Below are positions 63,681 to 64,000 of a DNA stretch of 64,000 nucleotides, one piece after another. Made by a program: the position numbers and the translations under genes. The stretch is from Xanthocytophaga agilis (GTDB taxonomy: Bacteria; Bacteroidota; Bacteroidia; Cytophagales; 172606-1): the NCBI RefSeq assembly GCF_030068605.1, contig NZ_JASJOU010000004.1, positions 434,001 to 498,000 on the forward strand, written 5' to 3'. The notes beneath the pieces are model-generated. The model did no database searches. It was not told the DNA's origin and worked only from the letters and a program-made list of their open reading frames with translations. Within the stretch, counting starts at the first letter, position 1. Every line of letters begins with the position of its first letter.

Positions 63681-64000
63681 ATGTGGAGTAAATCTAAAAA
63701 AGCAATAACTGCCCTAAACAAATACTTGAGTGATATCGATTCAATTTCGAATGTTCAAGAAGGAAATACTTGGAAGGCGGCACTAAAAGACACTATTAAC
63801 TTATACACTGGTAACAATTCTTCCATATCTCAAAGACTTGACAAACTCTATTTCACAAGGGAGGAACATAGCACTGTTCCAGGTGTTATTGGAATTTTCA
63901 AAGACTATGTTTACGACGATTCGAAAAAACAGAATTTCAAAGATTTAATTTTGTTTGCAATAAAGCATATTGAATCAAATGGTATTTATAAAAGCCCAGA
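63681..64000 (+). CDS. Unrecognised protein, cut by the window end
   Basis: The ATG at 63681 opens a frame of at least 106 codons with no stop before the window end. The protein starts MWSKSKKAITALNKYLSDID and continues SNVQEGNTWKAALKDTINLY, RLDKLYFTREEHSTVPGVIG, FKDYVYDDSKKQNFKDLILF; soluble, Lys/Asn/Asp-rich and helical. No family is recognised with certainty. Its codon use is more AT-rich than rpsA, and it follows tRNA-Cys, so it may belong to a mobile island; that is inference. Confidence 0.6.
   Translation, partial: MWSKSKKAITALNKYLSDIDSISNVQEGNTWKAALKDTINLYTGNNSSISQRLDKLYFTREEHSTVPGVIGIFKDYVYDDSKKQNFKDLILFAIKHIESNGIYKSP

Overview
The window looks like chromosomal DNA of a Bacteroidota member, most likely order Cytophagales. 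The sequence evidence is: TTTG-N19-TAnnTTTG promoters before rpsA and tRNA-Cys, no consistent Shine-Dalgarno sequences, secreted proteins with C-terminal type IX secretion (T9SS) sorting domains, a FecR-like / ECF sigma style of regulation, DUF5694, DUF4345 and DUF4240 proteins, and many lipoproteins. The placement is inferred from gene content; no 16S rRNA lies here.

Layout. 1-6.9 kb: a secreted DUF5694 protein, a PAP2 phosphatase, a TIG-domain repeat lipoprotein, and a pirin plus ring-cleaving dioxygenase pair. 7.9-23.7 kb: a Wzx/Wzy-type exopolysaccharide (EPS) locus on the plus strand with initiating polyprenyl-phosphate sugar transferase, epimerase, Wza-like export lipoprotein, Wzc-like co-polymerase/kinase, GT2, pyruvyltransferase-like enzyme, Wzx flippase, three GT-B glycosyltransferases and a Wzy-like polymerase. 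Clusters of dispersed intergenic repeats cut it into blocks. 24.5-29 kb: two convergent paralogous beta-helix (pectate-lyase-like) proteins, one with a T9SS tail. 29.5-38 kb: DUF4345, Crp/Fnr, a FecR-like stub, a malectin-domain T9SS protein, an orphan ECF sigma factor, AraC, an NAD(P)-binding protein and an odd IMPase-like protein. 38.7-48.4 kb: a chemoreceptor, a Crp/Fnr regulator, an astacin lipoprotein, a TPR / histidine kinase / receiver / AraC hybrid sensor and a decayed DinB-like gene. 49.4-59.5 kb: small lipoprotein, HNH nuclease, PH-domain protein, SMP-30-like protein, F420-type reductase, GH43 glycosidase, DUF4240, AraC and alpha/beta hydrolase. 59.5-61.2 kb: gene-free and dense in repeats. 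61.3-64 kb: rpsA, tRNA-Cys, and the start of an unrecognised gene cut by the window end.

The most notable signals are non-coding. (1) Three promoters at 43.9, 47.7 and 49.9 kb share one exact layout: two 9-bp GTTACMATA direct repeats at a 21-bp period, then exactly 28 bp to a TACYTTTG -7 box. They serve an astacin lipoprotein, a small lipoprotein and a DinB-like pseudogene, and one diverges from the hybrid sensor with an AraC output domain: a small unreported-looking regulon. (2) A 12-unit array of 18-bp imperfect palindromes, almost perfectly 28 bp apart, sits just upstream of the rpsA promoter. (3) Several families of hairpin-forming dispersed repeats keep their stems while their sequence changes between copies.

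No transposase gene, CRISPR array or rRNA gene was found. A possible integrase remnant after tRNA-Cys hints at an island boundary at the right edge.
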